A stretch of 64,000 bases of DNA, taken from NCBI GenBank assembly GCA_013151275.1, contig JAADIP010000042.1:27268-91267 (forward strand). The letters run 5' to 3'. This stretch comes from Calditrichota bacterium. GTDB lineage: Bacteria > Calditrichota > Calditrichia > Calditrichales > Calditrichaceae. Each line of letters opens with the position of its first letter. The stretch's first letter is position 1. Shown piece after piece: positions 61,896 through 64,000 of this stretch. The notes under the pieces were generated by a model. It was not told the DNA's origin and did not search any database. It worked only from the letters and a program-made list of their open reading frames with translations. Position numbers and translations under genes: made by a program.

Positions 61896-64000
61896 GTGAA
61901 AAAGTTATTACGATTTCGTTTCTCAAAATCAGCCGTTTTACTTTTTGTGATTTTTTTCGGATTATCCTTTTTATCGGCAAAAGACGGTCAAACCGTTTTC
62001 GGTCACTGGGAAGGTAAAATCGAACTGCCGGGTTCGCCTCTTGATATTGATATCGACTTTTCCGCAGCCAATGACAAATCAATCGTCGGCGATATTTCCA
62101 TTCCCCTGCAGGGCGCAAAGGATTTACCGCTTGCCGAGATCGTCGTATCCGGAAAAGAGGTGACATTTAAAATGACCGGCGTGCCGGGGAATCCCTTTTT
62201 TAAAGGAAAGATTTCCGACGACGGTCGGCAGATTAGCGGGCAATTCACTCAGTCCGGTCAGAGTTTCCCTTTTCAGATTAAACGAACGGAAACGCCCTCA
62301 GCCCGGGTACAAAAGGCATTGGACGGATTTGACGACTTTGTGTCCAAGGCGATTGAAGAGTGGAACGTGCCCGGCGTTGCCATTGCCGTTGTCAGCGGCG
62401 ATGAAGTTATTTTTAAAAAGGGATTCGGATTCCGCGACGTTAAGAAAAAACTTCCGGTTACCGCGAAAACGTTGTTTGCCATAGGTTCAAGCACTAAAGC
62501 ATTTACAACGTTTGTCCTTGGCGTATTGGTTGACGAAGGCAAATTCGAATGGGATAAACCGGTAAGAAACTATATCCCGGATTTCAGACTTTATGATCTT
62601 TTCGCCTCTCAGAAAATCACCCCGCGCGATCTGGTGACGCACCGATCGGGCTTGCCCCGCCACGATCTGTTGTGGTACAATAATCATAAGTTTTCCCGTA
62701 AAGAAATTGTAAGAAGACTGCGTTATCTGGAACCGAACGCAGACCTGAGAGCAAAATATCAATACAACAATTTAATGTTTCTTACCGCCGGTTATCTGGT
62801 TGAGTGTTTGACCAATCAGACCTGGGAAGAGACGGTAAAGCGGCTCGTTTTCGATCCGCTGGAAATGTCGCACAGTAATTTTTCCGTACTCGAATCTCAG
62901 AAAACCAGCGATTTCGCATTGCCTTACAAAGAAGAAGACGATAAGTTAAAACAGATTTCCTTTCGTCAGATCGATCTTATCGGACCAGCCGGGTCCATTA
63001 ATTCGAATGCGGAAGATATGAGCCATTGGCTTATTGTGCATCTGAATAAGGGCAGGTTCAACAATAAACAGATAATCAACGCCTCCACTCTGGCTGATAT
63101 TCACACGCCCTATATGACCACCGGCGCAACGGTAAAGCGTCCCGAGATTTCTCAACCGGATTACGCCCTGGGCTGGTTTGTGGATAATTACCGCGGGCAC
63201 AAACGGATTCATCACGGCGGCAACATCGACGGCTTTACGGCGTTTGTCACTTTTTTTCCGAACGACGGAATCGGTATGGTCGTTCTGGCAAATAAAGAAG
63301 GAACGCCTTTGCCCGAAATACTCACCCGTCACGCCGCCGATCGTATTTTTAACCTTAAACCCATCGACTGGAATCAGGAAGGATTGGAGAGGCGAAAAAA
63401 AGGAAAAGAAGCGGAAAAGGAATCCAAAAAGACCAAAAAAATCGCCCGCAAAAAAGGCACAAAACCTGCGCATCGCCTTGAAGAATATGCCGGCGACTAT
63501 GAACATCCGGGCTACGGTTTGCTTTCGGTGCGAAAGGTAAAAGATCATCTGGAATTCACCTTTAACGATATCAAAACTCCTCTGGAACACTGGCACTACG
63601 AAGTATTTAACGCTCTGAAGGGAGAGGATGACGCCTTCGAAAATATGAAACTGCAATTCAGAACAGATTTAAAAGGCAATGTCTCCGCCGTGGAAGTTCC
63701 TTTTGAACCAAGCGTGAAAAACATTGTCTTTACTAAAAAACCGGATTCAAAGATGTTCGATCCGGAATATTTAAAACAATTTATCGGAGATTATGATCTT
63801 GCCGGGCGCACTATCAGCATCGATCTGGTCGGCAATGTTCTTAAACTCATTGTTCCCGGGCAACCCCGATATACGCTGCTTCCCGATCTCGGAAATGAGT
63901 TTGTGCTGAAAGAGTACTCATTATTAAGCATCCGTTTTTCCTTTGACGAAAAAGGAAAGGTTAACGCCTTAATTTTGGATCAACCGGACGGGATGACCAC
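61896..64000 (+). CDS. Serine hydrolase (class C beta-lactamase-like, DUF3471 tail), 3'-truncated by window edge
   Basis: Open frame from GTG 61896 (TAAGGAGAAA in front) to the end of the window, over 700 residues. Signal peptide 'SAVLLFVIFFGLSFLSA', a lipocalin-like N-terminal region (about 30-130, 'GHWEGKIELPGSPLDIDIDF'), then the beta-lactamase domain: SxxK as 'AIGSSTKAFTTF', YxN as 'AKYQYNNLMFLTAG' and the third motif as 'IHHGGNIDGFTAF'. A basic linker and two DUF3471-like regions follow ('LEEYAGDYEHPGYGLLSV', 'LKQFIGDYDLAGRTISIDL'). It is probably a periplasmic or surface peptidase/esterase, not an antibiotic-resistance enzyme. Confidence 0.92.
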   Translation, partial: MKKLLRFRFSKSAVLLFVIFFGLSFLSAKDGQTVFGHWEGKIELPGSPLDIDIDFSAANDKSIVGDISIPLQGAKDLPLAEIVVSGKEVTFKMTGVPGNPFFKGKISDDGRQISGQFTQSGQSFPFQIKRTETPSARVQKALDGFDDFVSKAIEEWNVPGVAIAVVSGDEVIFKKGFGFRDVKKKLPVTAKTLFAIGSSTKAFTTFVLGVLVDEGKFEWDKPVRNYIPDFRLYDLFASQKITPRDLVTHRSGLPRHDLLWYNNHKFSRKEIVRRLRYLEPNADLRAKYQYNNLMFLTAGYLVECLTNQTWEETVKRLVFDPLEMSHSNFSVLESQKTSDFALPYKEEDDKLKQISFRQIDLIGPAGSINSNAEDMSHWLIVHLNKGRFNNKQIINASTLADIHTPYMTTGATVKRPEISQPDYALGWFVDNYRGHKRIHHGGNIDGFTAFVTFFPNDGIGMVVLANKEGTPLPEILTRHAADRIFNLKPIDWNQEGLERRKKGKEAEKESKKTKKIARKKGTKPAHRLEEYAGDYEHPGYGLLSVRKVKDHLEFTFNDIKTPLEHWHYEVFNALKGEDDAFENMKLQFRTDLKGNVSAVEVPFEPSVKNIVFTKKPDSKMFDPEYLKQFIGDYDLAGRTISIDLVGNVLKLIVPGQPRYTLLPDLGNEFVLKEYSLLSIRFSFDEKGKVNALILDQPDGMT

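Noticed and set aside
61896..64000. Antibiotic-resistance beta-lactamase (ampC)
   Set aside because: The added N-terminal lipocalin-like and C-terminal DUF3471-like regions place it with general serine hydrolases of the class C fold.
1..64000. tRNA, rRNA and complete insertion sequences
   Set aside because: I found no cloverleaf-like segment, rRNA stretch or transposase gene in any gap; the only transposase-like hint is the HTH-like tail of the STAS protein, which is not a transposase.

Overview
The window reads as a chromosomal segment of a Gram-negative bacterium with type IX secretion (T9SS) cargo. Two secreted proteins end in the 'NYPNPFNP' type A sorting tail that is common in the Fibrobacterota-Chlorobi-Bacteroidota (FCB) assemblage. 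The long variant seen here, with moderate GC content and a ribosomal rplM-rpsI / rpsB-tsf-pyrH-frr block, fits Calditrichota, Ignavibacteriota or KSB1-like lineages. The phylum is an inference; no rRNA gene is present to settle it.

Layout. (1) 1-3.6 kb holds translation and RNA-metabolism housekeeping genes: rplM (partial), rpsI, a terminator, then rpsB-tsf-pyrH-frr. (2) 3.9-9.0 kb starts a large envelope-polysaccharide locus: an initiating sugar-phosphate transferase, a STAS-domain protein, a Wza-like export protein and a Wzc-like copolymerase/tyrosine kinase, closed by a strong terminator at 9019-9051. (3) 9.1-31.6 kb continues the locus on the + strand. It carries FemAB-like and CelD-like acyltransferases, a DegT aminotransferase, GT2, two more GNAT proteins around a stand-alone acyl carrier protein, a Wzx flippase, a LarA-type nickel racemase, a broken Wzy/O-antigen ligase gene, GT4 enzymes, a deacetylase, an APH-fold kinase and two heparinase II/III-type proteins. 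Many genes overlap by 1-4 bp, so they are probably co-transcribed. (4) 32.2-40.6 kb holds a second deacetylase, an SDR, a methyltransferase, GT2 enzymes, an ArnT-like GT39 and a polyprenyl diphosphate synthase. (5) 41.2-53.3 kb is the most unusual part: three paralogous secreted jelly-roll proteins, a UbiA prenyltransferase inserted among them, a DUF2809 membrane protein, a CrtC/AttH-like protein, a rifampicin-phosphotransferase-like dikinase and a MurG/GT28-like glycosyltransferase. (6) 53.8-64 kb is a set of unrelated accessory genes: a MarR regulator with a likely twin operator, a DUF6544-like lipoprotein, a beta-barrel, a glyoxalase-fold protein, an SDR, an Ntn hydrolase, an S8 peptidase, a membrane protein and a serine hydrolase that runs off the end.

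Four copies of a roughly 350-540 bp composite, non-coding, mosaic repeat lie at 31.6, 37.7, 40.7 and 53.3 kb. The first three share one orientation and the fourth is inverted. They divide the locus into gene modules, and the inverted pair (40.7/53.3 kb) brackets the lectin-UbiA-CrtC-dikinase cassette exactly. I regard this repeat family and the cassette it encloses as the best candidates for something undescribed.

How the genes might work together: sugars are loaded on a lipid carrier by the transferase at 3.9 kb, extended by the many GTs, modified by acyl, amino and methyl groups and racemisation, flipped by the flippase, polymerised (the polymerase gene is frameshifted here) and exported by the Wza/Wzc pair. 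The lyases and deacetylases trim the product. The 41-53 kb cassette looks like a separate prenyl-lipid or glycolipid pathway with its own surface proteins. That reading is inference from family membership and proximity only.
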